64,000 nt of DNA from Candidatus Sulfotelmatobacter kueseliae (GCA_900290255.1 OMOD01000150.1:6917-70916); one strand, 5' to 3'; numbered from the stretch's first letter, positions 17,667-25,381 are shown. Translations and numbers: made by a program. Notes: a model not told the origin generated them from the sequence alone.

Positions 17667-18911
17667 TTAACGTCCTAGGCTTTGTTGGGCAAGATTAGGA
17701 GTTTTTGTGCAGAAGAAAGGTTCGATGCCAAGTTCGAACATTTCGTGGATCAGAACTACAAGATTGTGACAGAGAATCTTACAAAGCGTCTCGTTGACCA
17801 TCGCTGCTTCGGTCTTACTGCGAAGGCTGTCTCCGAATTTCCGCTTCATCATGCTAAAGGTGGACTCGACATTGCTGCGCTTGTGGTAGTGCTGAAGGAA
17901 CTCTTCCCGGCGGAACATGAAGTAATGGAACATCTGCCCGAACGTGCCGCCTACACCACCGGTCGCATTGCCTCTGAAAGAAATGAACGGTGTGCCACCG
18001 AACTTATGCACGGCATCCGTGGAAATGTTCCCCCCGTAAGCCTTGTCAGCGGAAACTTGAGAGATAGTGAAGTTATGAGCGGTCGCTTCGACCAATGGCG
18101 GGAAGAATTTAACGTCGCTGGCGTGTTTGTCGCCAATTTCCACGGCAGTCACGATATTGGTCTTGACCCCACAAATGAGATGGCACTTCACCCACTCACG
18201 CTGGCTTTGCTCCTTCCCGTACTTGACATCAAACCAGCGGACAAATCGCGTGGTCATAAAGCCCGAAGAATCCACGGCGAAATCTGTTTCAACCGATTGC
18301 AGTGGAAGGCTACTTTGGGTGATAAGCCTTCGCAGAATAGGGGTCATATCAGGATTCTCAAGGTAGTTGAGAATCGAGTTGAAGTGAGGGGTTTTGGAGA
18401 TGAAACCTTTGGCATGTGCGTCTCGCAGGTCGCTCATAAAGCGGCGGGCGCTGACGGTGCTATAGACCTTGAAAACAGCACTGAAAATCGCGTCGGGCAA
18501 AGGAAGGTTCGGGCGGCCCGCCCGCTTGACCTGAGGCTGTTCGACAGAGCGGCAGAGATCAGCAAGCATGGATTGGAACGTGTCCTTTTCGTTTGTCTGG
18601 GCCGCATTGTATGCAGGCCACACTTGAGGATACGTGGGACGCTCGGTCGCAACGGCGATAGTCTCCGTCACCGTCGTACTCCCGTCAGAATGCTCTTCGC
18701 GTCGCATGACATAAATAGCCGCGAAAATGTGTTTACAGTTGAGGCGGCGCGTCTCCCAATCGGGGCAGGAGCACTGAGGCCGCTGCCCTTCAATATGGCT
18801 GACCCTGTAGAAACCGTTGCCGGTTTGGGACGGAACCTTCCAAGTGTCGCCGTACCGGATAATTTTCTTAGTGGCTGCAAGTGTCAGCCCACGCTGTTCT
18901 CTCAGGTCCAT
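17667..18911 (-). CDS. IS4-superfamily DDE transposase with N-terminal SWIM zinc finger
   Basis: 414 residues. The SWIM motif is C47-S-C49 ... C59-K-H61 in QCSCPDWETRRLNCKHI. The DDE catalytic residues are Asp214 (FAVDSSGF), Asp289 (SADKAYGG) and Glu349. The IS4 signature Y(2)R(3)E(6)K is exact: Tyr342, Arg345, Glu349, Lys356 in YHKRSNVESTFSMMKRK. The gene looks intact, with a GAGGG ribosome site and a near-consensus promoter. Clear terminal inverted repeats next to the gene are not obvious apart from the 23-bp hairpin repeats. The SWIM domain may help DNA binding. Confidence 0.9.
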   Translation of the reverse strand: MDLREQRGLTLAATKKIIRYGDTWKVPSQTGNGFYRVSHIEGQRPQCSCPDWETRRLNCKHIFAAIYVMRREEHSDGSTTVTETIAVATERPTYPQVWPAYNAAQTNEKDTFQSMLADLCRSVEQPQVKRAGRPNLPLPDAIFSAVFKVYSTVSARRFMSDLRDAHAKGFISKTPHFNSILNYLENPDMTPILRRLITQSSLPLQSVETDFAVDSSGFMTTRFVRWFDVKYGKEQSQREWVKCHLICGVKTNIVTAVEIGDKHASDVKFFPPLVEATAHNFTISQVSADKAYGGNISTDAVHKFGGTPFISFRGNATGGVGGTFGQMFHYFMFRREEFLQHYHKRSNVESTFSMMKRKFGDSLRSKTEAAMVNETLCKILCHNLVVLIHEMFELGIEPFFCTKTPNLAQQSLGR

Positions 18912-18935
18912 AAAGCCCTCGCTTACCTGAGAAAT

Positions 18936-19005
18936 ATATTACTAGTTAGGTATATAATTGTCAAGCAAAATCTACTTGACAATCTATTACTGGCGAGTAT
19001 ATTAT
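18936..19005. promoter_or_regulatory. Divergent promoters over a 9-bp inverted repeat (operator)
   Basis: Minus strand: TTGACA at 18964-18959, 17-bp spacer, TAATAT at 18941-18936, driving the transposase. Plus strand: TTGACA at 18976-18981, 18-bp spacer, TATTAT at 19000-19005, driving the zinc-ribbon gene. Both -35 boxes lie within the arms of the perfect inverted repeat ATTGTCAAG (18957-18965) and CTTGACAAT (18975-18983). One dimeric protein bound there would block both promoters. Confidence 0.75.
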
Positions 19006-19012
19006 TCCATTC

Positions 19013-19171
19013 ATGGCGATGGTCACGGTTAAGCAAAAAGGGTATAAATGTAACCGTTGCTCCCACGAGTGGATACCACGAAAGAATACCGTGGGAGAGC
19101 CAAGGGTTTGCCCCTCGTGCAAATCGCCATATTGGAACAAACCCCGAAAATATAAGCGCAAGGCGCTATAA
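19013..19171 (+). CDS. 52-residue zinc-ribbon microprotein, probably leaderless
   Basis: Reads MAMVTVKQKGYKCNRCSHEW, continues through IPRKNTVGEPRVCPSC and ends KSPYWNKPRKYKRKAL. Two CXXC knuckles (Cys13/16 and Cys33/36) form a zinc ribbon with a strongly basic tail. Similar small KGYKCXRCGHEW...CPXCKSPYWN proteins occur in many bacteria and archaea as predicted DNA-binding factors. The ATG lies 8 bases after the -10 box, so the message should start at or next to the start codon; a second ATG is at 19019. It may regulate the divergent promoters next to it. Confidence 0.8.
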   Translation: MAMVTVKQKGYKCNRCSHEWIPRKNTVGEPRVCPSCKSPYWNKPRKYKRKAL

Positions 19172-19191
19172 TTCTGATCTTTCAAAAGGTT

Positions 19192-19282
19192 TGGCGGAGA
19201 AGTCGGGGGTCGAACCCACGGTGCTTACACACCGTCCGACGGTTTTGCAGACCGTTTGCCTCCACAGGCTTGGGACTTCTCC
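19192..19282 (-). tRNA. Allo-tRNA-like gene, 9/3 cloverleaf, anticodon GCA
   Basis: 88 nt plus encoded CCA, read from 19282 down. Acceptor stem GGAGAAGTC with GACTTCTCC (9 bp); linker CCAA; D arm GCCT-GTGG-AGGC; anticodon arm ACGGT-CTGCAAA-ACCGT with anticodon GCA after U33; variable arm ACGGTG-TGTAAG-CACCGT (6-bp stem); T arm GGG-TTCGACC-CCC (3 bp); discriminator G73; CCA at 19194-19192. Every stem pairs without mismatch, whereas a normal 7/5 fold would need a G-A mismatch and a G-U pair in the T stem. The long variable arm, G73 and GGAGA start are serine/Sec-like; the anticodon reads Cys codons. It may insert Ser or another residue at UGC/UGU, or serve a special Cys role. Confidence 0.9.
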
Positions 19283-19288
19283 GTTAAA

Positions 19289-19364
19289 TGGTCACGCCAA
19301 TCGGATTCGCACCGATGTCTCGGAGGAGCAAGCTCCGCGTCCTAGGCTGCTAGACGATGGCGTG
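19289..19364 (-). tRNA. tRNA with Glu-like body and UGC (Ala) anticodon
   Basis: 73 nt plus CCA at 19291-19289, read from 19364 down. Acceptor CACGCCA with TGGCGTG (7 bp); TC; D arm GTCT-AGCAGCCTA-GGAC; G26; anticodon arm CGGAG-CTTGCTC-CTCCG, anticodon TGC; variable loop AGAC; T arm ATCGG-TGCGAAT-CCGAT; A73. The D-arm sequence ATCGTCTAG...CTAGGAC is that of bacterial tRNA-Glu. Odd points: U37 instead of a purine, G at position 55 of the T loop, and no G3-U70 pair, so AlaRS should not charge it. It ends 6 bases before the 5' end of the allo-tRNA gene and is probably co-transcribed with it. It may be a missense tRNA or a decaying one. Confidence 0.8.
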
Positions 19365-19427
19365 GTCGGGTGCAGGTGGGGAGGACGTGTCCAAACGTTT
19401 GACTCCCCACTTGCATTGCAAGAACTG

Positions 19428-19850
19428 CTATTCCCCCTTTCGTGCGTGCACCTTCCTTCTCGACAACTGTTGCGGATCGGCATTCAAATGCTCCTGTGGA
19501 ATTGTGAACACGAGCATACTTTCATTCGCCAACCATTCTGCCGGAAACGACCTCGTTTTAGTCCAGTCGTAGCGGATGAAGTTGAGAAAAGTGACGGCAG
19601 AAAACCCAGTGCCACCTTTCCCTTTAGGGCCGTAAGCCTTAATGGGATAGGTTTTGTCATCCTCTTTCTTCACAGGTTGAATCCCAACCCGATTAGTAGC
19701 CTTGTCCCAGAGAAGAATGACAAAACCGCTGTGGGTTTTGGTCAAGAAATCAGAAGCGCTGTTGTTGATGCCAATTCGACCGAAATTCGAGACGGACACC
19801 TTTGGAGATGTGGTGCGAACATACGTGCGAGTGTAGACCTCAAATGCCAT
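19428..19850 (-). CDS. Unknown protein of the island
   Basis: 140 residues from the ATG at 19850 (MAFEVYTRTYVRTTSPKVSV); an upstream start at 19910 is possible but adds an unlikely N-terminus. The sequence is soluble, with SVSNFGRIGINNSASDFL, the strand FVILLWDKATNRVGIQPV and a late YDWTKTRSFPAEW. It resembles small beta-rich hypothetical proteins of mobile regions, but I cannot name a family. It lies upstream of and in the same direction as the two tRNA genes, 64 bp from the first, so the three may share a transcript. Confidence 0.65.
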   Translation of the reverse strand: MAFEVYTRTYVRTTSPKVSVSNFGRIGINNSASDFLTKTHSGFVILLWDKATNRVGIQPVKKEDDKTYPIKAYGPKGKGGTGFSAVTFLNFIRYDWTKTRSFPAEWLANESMLVFTIPQEHLNADPQQLSRRKVHARKGE

Positions 19851-19920
19851 GATGGTGGCCTCCTGCGCCCAGTATTTGATGGCCGTAAGTCGGCCAGATT
19901 CCGTTGCCAATCACGTGGGT

Positions 19921-20007
19921 ATGGCTCCAGTGAATCAATTATACACGAAGCCAGAGGTTACCGCAACGGTCACAATAGTTCCGCCAGATGGTGGATTGGA
20001 TTTATGA
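19921..20007 (+). CDS. Possible 28-residue peptide
   Basis: A short frame, MAPVNQLYTKPEVTATVTIV followed by PPDGGLDL, opens divergently to the unknown protein at 19850. No ribosome site and no family resemblance are seen. Listed only because the region would otherwise be empty; it is more likely not a gene. Confidence 0.15.
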   Translation: MAPVNQLYTKPEVTATVTIVPPDGGLDL

Positions 20008-20056
20008 GCAGGAACCGAGGTTTTTGTGCAGTAAGCCTGTGAAAGCAGTTAATTAT

Positions 20057-20085
20057 GCAAAGCCACGAAGTGTGGCTTTTTTGCC
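20057..20085 (+). terminator. Right flanking repeat, terminator-like hairpin
   Basis: The right copy of the 23-bp repeat (GCAAAGCCACGAAGTGTGG...). Here the stem AAAGCCAC/GTGGCTTT runs into TTTTTT, the form of an intrinsic terminator on the plus strand. The left copy at 17632 has no T tract. Confidence 0.55.
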
Positions 20086-20150
20086 ACAGACGGCCTTCCG
20101 GCCAGCGATAGTAAGCTGATTAGTAATTCAACAGAAAACATTTCCAGCAA

Positions 20151-21062
20151 TTGGTTCAAGAGCAGACAATCCGCTCGGCGGTCGAGACGAGCGGCGTCGG
20201 GCTGCATAGCGGTGCGCCGGTTGCGATGCGCATCCGGCCCGCGCCCCCGGGCACGGGCATCGTTTTCCGCCGGACTGACCTCGATGGCTTCGAGATCGAG
20301 GCGGTCAGCCGCAACGTGGCCCGCGTCAGCTACGCCACCAGCCTGATGAAACAGGGCGTGCTGATCTCCACCACCGAGCACTTGCTCTCGGCTTTCATAG
20401 GCATGGGCATTGACAATGCCATGGTGGAGCTCGACAACCTGGAATTGCCCATCCTTGACGGCAGCGCCCAGCCCTTTGTTCAGATGATCCAGAAGGCGGG
20501 CATCCGCAAACAGCGCCGCCCGCGCCAGTACCTGAAGATCCGCCGCGAACTGGAATGGCGGGAGGGCAACAAGTTCATCGCCGTTTATCCCTCCGACAGT
20601 TATGCCGTCTCCTATTCCATCAACTTCCCGCATCCTCTGATCGGCAAAGAGACTTTCCAGGTGCAACTCAGCAACGGAAGCTACCTGCAGCAGATTGCGG
20701 CGGCGCGCACCTTCGGCTCGCGCCAGGACGAGCAGGCCATGCGCAACATGGGCTTGATTCGCGGCGCCTCCCGCGAGAACTGCATCGTGCTTACCCAGGA
20801 CGGAATTGAAAACGGGCCGCTGCGCTTCCCCGACGAGTTTGTGCGCCACAAGGTGCTGGACCTGGTTGGGGATCTGGCTCTGTTGGGCAAGCAGATTCTG
20901 GGCAAGGTAATCGCCGACCGTGCCGGCCACGCCATGCATACTGCGCTGGTCTCGCGCATCCTGCGCGACCAGACGCTGTGGGAGGAAGTGACGGTCTCGG
21001 CCAACCCAGAAGAAAGCGCGGTCGTCTCTGCCGCGCAAGCGGCAGCCGCGGCGCCGTTCTAG
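20151..21062 (+). CDS. lpxC: UDP-3-O-acyl-N-acetylglucosamine deacetylase
   Basis: 303 residues starting with TTG (MVQEQTIRSAVETSGVGLHS). It catalyses the committed zinc-dependent step of lipid A synthesis. Zinc ligands are visible as His77 in TTEHLLSA and His233/Asp237 in VRHKVLDLVGDL; the later DRAGHAMH supplies the catalytic His. Length and motif order match single-domain LpxC. Its presence shows an LPS-type outer membrane. The C-terminus ends in an Ala-rich tail. It lies immediately after the accessory island and has no operon partner here. Confidence 0.97.
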   Translation: MVQEQTIRSAVETSGVGLHSGAPVAMRIRPAPPGTGIVFRRTDLDGFEIEAVSRNVARVSYATSLMKQGVLISTTEHLLSAFIGMGIDNAMVELDNLELPILDGSAQPFVQMIQKAGIRKQRRPRQYLKIRRELEWREGNKFIAVYPSDSYAVSYSINFPHPLIGKETFQVQLSNGSYLQQIAAARTFGSRQDEQAMRNMGLIRGASRENCIVLTQDGIENGPLRFPDEFVRHKVLDLVGDLALLGKQILGKVIADRAGHAMHTALVSRILRDQTLWEEVTVSANPEESAVVSAAQAAAAAPF

Positions 21063-21091
21063 ACTCCAGGCTCACCCATTATCTGGATCGG

Positions 21092-21196
21092 CCCTCAGGG
21101 GCTGAAGCCCCGGTTTTCTTCCCGCTGTTTGCGGCACCCTTCGGCTCGCTGCGCCCGCTCAGGGCAGGCTAGAAACTGAAGTCGTGCCCTTCCCGG
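21092..21196. repeat. R3-type composite repeat after lpxC
   Basis: GGGGCTGAAGCCCC, then GCGGCACCCTTCGGCTCGC, GCTCAGGGCAGGCT and GAAGTCGTGCCCTTCCCG. The same sequence of blocks (from GCGGCACCC on) occurs inside folP at 36111-36223, which shows that the folP insert is a mobile repeat. Confidence 0.75.
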
Positions 21197-21234
21197 TTCG
21201 TTCAACTTCGCGGTAATCGGAGTGATTCGGCGGT

Positions 21235-21540
21235 TCAGTCTGCGGGTTCGCAGGGTGGTTCGGCGGGATCGGTCTCGCTCGCCGGCTGTTCTCGCAGCAG
21301 TTTCTCCAGTTCAGCCCGCGTCTGACGGATCACAGCGGCGGCAAACTGCTTGGCCGACTCCTGCCTCTCTTTCGACAAATCCTTGACCCGCATTTGCAGC
21401 AGGGGAATGTCTTCCTCAAACCAGCGCAGGGTTTTCTGCACCCGGGCAATGCGGAGATCGTGGGTCATGATCGGTTCGGACTCTTTCGGTTTGGATCTCA
21501 GGCGATCTTTCAGCATGACGACGGGAAGGATTCCGCACAA
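21235..21540 (-). CDS. Small coiled-coil protein, unknown
   Basis: 101 residues; the true start may be the Met at residue 9 (MLKDRLRSKPK) or 25 (MTHDLRIARV). The central part, RIARVQKTLRWFEEDIPLLQ followed by MRVKDLSKERQESAKQFAAA, has heptad spacing and is helical, and the end is acidic and Pro-rich. No family is recognised. The coding call rests on composition and a sensible charge pattern only. Confidence 0.5.
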   Translation of the reverse strand: MCGILPVVMLKDRLRSKPKESEPIMTHDLRIARVQKTLRWFEEDIPLLQMRVKDLSKERQESAKQFAAAVIRQTRAELEKLLREQPASETDPAEPPCEPAD

Positions 21541-21678
21541 GTCCCATCCGGGATACCTGCGACGGGCTATCGCTCCGAAGTGCTGGCCCTCGGGCTGATT
21601 ACAACGGCTGCCTGTAGGAGATGATCGGAAGTCTCGACCGAATCATCCGGTACGGACTGCGGCTGACGAGAGAGCCTT

Positions 21679-23636
21679 TTAGTGTCCGCCTTTGCAATTG
21701 GGCAGACGGAACGCCCCAATCCTGGTCCGGTAGCTGGTGTCACCCGCCTTCAGATAATCGCCGACATACCAGAACGTACAGTCATCGCTGGGGTCGATCG
21801 CGGTTGTCGTGTAGTCTTCCCAGCGCAGGGTGTTGGTCTGAGACGCCTCGCCTAGGGCGAGCACGGACTCGTGTAACGTTAAGCGGCCCTTCGGATCGCC
21901 GGCCGGACGCGCCGCAAAGCGCAACCCCGGAAAATTTGGCAGCCCGCCGAACGAGTATCCGACGCCGATGTCGCCTTTTTTGTCCATCGCGATGCTGGGC
22001 ATCCAGCGGTAGAAGCCTTCCGGTGCATAGGTGCCTTGCTGATACAACTCTGGATTTCCCTTGTTATTGAGCCGGAACTCGTACCATCGGACTCCTCCCC
22101 CGCCAGCTGACGTAGCCACCGAGTGCGCGGCAACGATCGACTCGTGACGGCCAACTTTGCGGTAGACGAGTCGCTGCATGATTTTGTCGCCCTGCACGTC
22201 GAGCCTGCGTTCGGTATTGGGTTGCGGCACGCAGCTCGACAGCTGCCCATTGCACAGGTAGTGATAGGGCGCAACCTTGATCTTTACCGGCCCATCCGCT
22301 TTCGTCTTGGCCGGATTGTTCCAGTCAACGTGAACTTTCCAGTAGTAGATGCCATCGTCATCGAAGACATTCTTGAGCTGCGTGCCACCAGCTGCCATCA
22401 TGATGTTCGGCGTTCCCACTGGCGGTGCTTTCTGGCCGTCAATGTCGGCGTTATTGAGGAAATTCGCGCCGTCGATGATGATGCATTGCTCCGTAGCAGG
22501 TTGTCCCAGAAGCATCTTCGCGCGATCCACAATGCAAATGTGTTTCTGAATTACGTCATCGCCGGTGCTGGTTGGCACGTAGTAGCCATCCGTCCAGACG
22601 GCGGGACGTGGGTAGTCCGGGAACAATGTACGCTCGAACGCGTAGCGATAATACGTCCCCAGCGGATCGGGCCCCGTGCTAACTGCGTAGCACATACCCC
22701 AAACTCCCTCCTTTGCCTGGGGCGGCCTCTGCCCGGGCGAAGGAGGCTGAGGCGGATTGGCTGGAGGCGCAGCCGGCGGACCGGGCGAAGACTGCTCTCC
22801 GGATTTCGCAAGCTGACCCGGCGGGACTGGCTCGCCAGGAGCCAGCCGGATTTCGCAAGCTGACCCGGCGGGACTGGCTCGCCAGGAGCCAGTCCGGATT
22901 TCTCGGGAAAATCGCCAGGCCGGATTCGCGAGAACATCGGCATCACGATCAACCATCTCCCGGCAAGTTGATCGTAGCGCACCACCGCGTCGCCGTTGTT
23001 GCGCGCCTCACATACGCCGCCAAAGCCGGCCCACACTGATTTTGTAGCCACCGCCCCATACAACACAGTTCCAGTCTTGTCGTATTTCCTGCCCTTTTTG
23101 GAATAAACCGCAATCCTGGCGTTAACAATCTGCACGATGTGATCCGGGCCGACCGCGAGGCTGTCGTCCGATGGGCTGCGAAATTTGGCTGTGCCTTGCG
23201 GCCCCTCAAATCCTGCGCCCAGCCCGCCGAAGCTCTCCAGCACAGGCGCCGCCGGCCGGGGGCCCTGCGACGTTTGTTCAACCGCGATGCCGGCAGGACT
23301 CAAAGCAGGCGGCGGGATCGGGGGAGGAATGGGTTCCGGTGGTCTTTCCTGGCCGGCGTTTGAATCATCAGGTGAGACTCCGGGGGACGTTCCGCAGGCC
23401 GCTCCTTCGCACTCGGCAGGTGGCGCGTCATCGGCGGAGGCTGTCTGTAATGCAAGGGGAGCGGAGAGGTCGTGTTTCATTGCCGTGTATACCAGTACGG
23501 CTCCCGGGAGTGGTGTTTGTTTTTGTTCCTGGCTAGTCCGCGATTGGAGCTCGGGTGCACTCGAAGAAAGGAGAACGGCAACTCCAAGCCCCAGGACCGT
23601 GGAAAGATTGGGCATCAACGATCGAGGGATGGACAT
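21679..23636 (-). pseudogene. Secreted propeller-like protein, frame broken by a 47-bp tandem duplication
   Basis: The N-terminal part is read from 23636: a signal peptide, a Pro-rich linker, then SLAVGPDHIVQIVNARIAVY and VVRYDQLAGRWLIVMPMFSR. The C-terminal part continues in another frame from about 22800 to 21679: WGMCYAVSTGPDPLGTYYRY, TLFPDYPRPAVWTDGYYVPT and GVGYSFGGLPNFPGLRFAAR. Together they form one member of a family of large secreted acidobacterial proteins. The frame changes exactly where a 47-bp unit is duplicated (22799-22892); with one copy the two parts join in frame. It is either a recently disabled gene or an on/off variable one. Confidence 0.8.
22799..22892. repeat. 47-bp direct repeat, two copies
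   Basis: Unit CCGGATTTCGCAAGCTGACC...GGAGCCAG at 22799-22845, repeated without change at 22846-22892. Each unit contains the hairpin CTGGCTC/GAGCCAG and on the minus strand encodes LAPGEPVPPGQLAKSG in one frame. Because 47 is not a multiple of three, the second copy shifts the frame. Confidence 0.9.
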
Positions 23637-23938
23637 TGTAGGTCCTCAGTCTGCAGGAAAGGCGAAGATCATAGCTGTCGCCAGGGTTGCGGTTAGAAGG
23701 CCGACAAGCCCAATCCTGACAATGCGCCACATAACCGAGCAAATATACCCGCCCTGACCGCGGGAGGCCAACAGTTAGTAGTGGCTCAGTTTGGTGGCTC
23801 GGACGGGCCGCGCGGTCGAGCTTTGCTCGACCGGACAGCCGGGGGCGGCTGTCCCCACATGGTTGTTTCCTCAAACTGAGGCATTACCCAACAGTTGAAA
23901 TATCTCGATTAGGAAGGTCGAGGGCAAACGACGGCGGC
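23637..23938. other. Intergenic region with one R1-type repeat
   Basis: 302 bases without a gene. At 23815-23862 it holds GTCGAGCTTTGCTCGACC, then GGACAGCCGGGGGCGGCTGT and CCCCACATGG, the same three-block order as at 11009 and 31328. The part nearest 23636 should contain the promoter of the broken secreted-protein gene. Confidence 0.6.
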
Positions 23939-24664
23939 TTACTGCAGGGTTCCGGATTCGGCGATCAGGTCTTTGGCACCGGGAAGCTCGTCTTCCAGCC
24001 GCGCGTCGAGCCACTTCTCCAGATAGACCTGGGATTCTTTCTCCACGTGATGGAAGCGGAGTCCGGCGCGGCCTTTCACGTCCGCCCAGACCACTTCGGC
24101 CTCAAGGCTCATTTTGTGGTCGGTCTCGGGCAGGGTGAATTGCAGGTGCGGCGTGGCTCCTTTGGGCAGGGCTTCGCGCAACTGCAAGGCGATGCCGCTC
24201 TCACTGATGTTGGTGCTGCTGGCTTTGACTTTCTTGTCGCCGAGTACAATCTGGATCGGCATTTTCACCGGGTGGCGGAAGTAGCGGCGGCGCTCCCGTA
24301 CCATGAAGTTCAGCGCGGCGTGAAAGCAGCGGGACGCGTTCAGCGTGCTGATCGGTTTCTGCAGGACGAAGTTCGCGCCCATGCCGAAGGCGTCCTGGGT
24401 GGTGGTCTTTTTGCCGTTCAGGATGGCGAACGTGACGGAGTTCTTGTTGCTGGGCGTGCTTCTCAGGCCCTGCAACACTTCCAGTCCCCCCTTCAGGTCG
24501 TCGCAGTCCACAATGACCGCGTCGAACTTTTCGGAGATCAGAATGTCGGCGGCCGACCGCGCTTCGTGGCAGATTTCCACGTCGATCGAGAGCTTCTCGA
24601 GCGTCGGCCGGATCACGCGCACCAACTCCGGATCTTGGCTTAGGAGGAGTGACTCCAACGTCAT
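23939..24664 (-). CDS. Receiver-PilZ response regulator
   Basis: 241 residues from the ATG at 24664 (MTLESLLLSQDPELVRVIRP); the open frame upstream to 24859 is rejected, since this start opens a normal receiver domain. Receiver: phosphoacceptor Asp53 in AVIVDCDD and the conserved Lys103 in LQKPI. PilZ domain: RRRYFRHPV near 125-132 (the RXXXR site) and TNISESGIAL (the D/NXSXXG motif). PilZ binds c-di-GMP, so the protein may join phosphorylation and c-di-GMP signals; a membrane GGDEF/HD-GYP protein is encoded at 11190. A related protein with a degenerate receiver is at 31412. Confidence 0.85.
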   Translation of the reverse strand: MTLESLLLSQDPELVRVIRPTLEKLSIDVEICHEARSAADILISEKFDAVIVDCDDLKGGLEVLQGLRSTPSNKNSVTFAILNGKKTTTQDAFGMGANFVLQKPISTLNASRCFHAALNFMVRERRRYFRHPVKMPIQIVLGDKKVKASSTNISESGIALQLREALPKGATPHLQFTLPETDHKMSLEAEVVWADVKGRAGLRFHHVEKESQVYLEKWLDARLEDELPGAKDLIAESGTLQ

Positions 24665-24875
24665 GCTTGTGATTCTAGGGGCACGCGACACTGGCTCCAA
24701 AGTAACCAAGGTCATGCGACCACTGATTGTCCCGCGAGCCTTTGCGGCCCGGCACGCTTGCGGGGTTTCGAATCCTTTGACCCGAAACCCCGGAGGGGCG
24801 AAGGAGGAGCTGCGACACATGGTCGCGGCATTGTGCCCGCCGAGTACTGCGGAGTACAACTAGACACGAGCATTC

Positions 24876-25364
24876 ATGCCGCAAGTTGCCTATCTGTCGC
24901 TTGGTTCGAACGTCGGTGACCGCGAGCACTACCTGCGGGAGGCGATCGCGCGTTTGGCCGGCGCCGGGACAGTCGTCGCGGTTTCCTCCCTGTACGAGAC
25001 TGAGCCGGTGGAATTCACTGATCAGGCGTGGTTTCTGAACTGCGCGGTCGCGATTACGACGACCATGGCACCTGAGCAACTCATGGCGGCGGTGCTCGCC
25101 ATCGAGCAGGAAATGGGCCGGCGGCGAACTCTGCAAAAAGGCCCGCGCATGATTGATATCGACATTGTGCTGTTTGGCGACAGGGTGGTTCGGGAGCCGG
25201 GGCTGACCGTTCCTCATCCGGCAATGCACCAGCGGCGGTTTGTGCTCGAGCCGCTGGCGGAAATCGCGCCCGAGGCCAGACACCCGGTTTTTAAGCGGAG
25301 TGTTCTAGAACTTCTGCAAGCGCTTCCCGCGGGACAACTCGTGAGGAAGATCCGCGGAGAGTAG
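24876..25364 (+). CDS. folK: 2-amino-4-hydroxy-6-hydroxymethyldihydropteridine pyrophosphokinase
   Basis: 162 residues. It transfers pyrophosphate from ATP to 6-hydroxymethyl-7,8-dihydropterin in folate synthesis. Motifs: YLSLGSNVGDR at the N-terminus, YETEPVEF, FLNCAV, and the metal- and substrate-binding segment GPRMIDIDIVLFGD, then PHPAMHQRRFVLEPLAEIAP. Length matches the family. folP, the next enzyme, is separate at 35432. The gene is divergent from the PilZ regulator. Confidence 0.96.
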   Translation: MPQVAYLSLGSNVGDREHYLREAIARLAGAGTVVAVSSLYETEPVEFTDQAWFLNCAVAITTTMAPEQLMAAVLAIEQEMGRRRTLQKGPRMIDIDIVLFGDRVVREPGLTVPHPAMHQRRFVLEPLAEIAPEARHPVFKRSVLELLQALPAGQLVRKIRGE

Positions 25365-25381
25365 AAACGCCCGGGTCGGGA

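Larger units (their letters stand above)
17632..20079. mobile_element. Accessory island with transposase and two abnormal tRNAs
   Basis: About 2.4 kb between 23-bp direct repeats, visibly more AT-rich than the surroundings. Contents: an IS4-type transposase with SWIM zinc finger (minus strand), divergent promoters over an inverted repeat, a leaderless zinc-ribbon microprotein (plus strand), an allo-tRNA-like gene, a Glu-like tRNA with Ala anticodon, and a 140-residue unknown protein (all minus strand). The island separates the zinc-ribbon/membrane gene pair from lpxC. The composition, repeats and transposase suggest horizontal gain. Whether the transposase moves the whole unit or is a separate insertion is not settled. 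Confidence 0.6.

Noticed and set aside
17682-20042. A 786-codon plus-strand frame through the whole island
   Set aside because: It runs antisense to the transposase and both tRNAs and shows no protein family; the opposite strand carries the real features.
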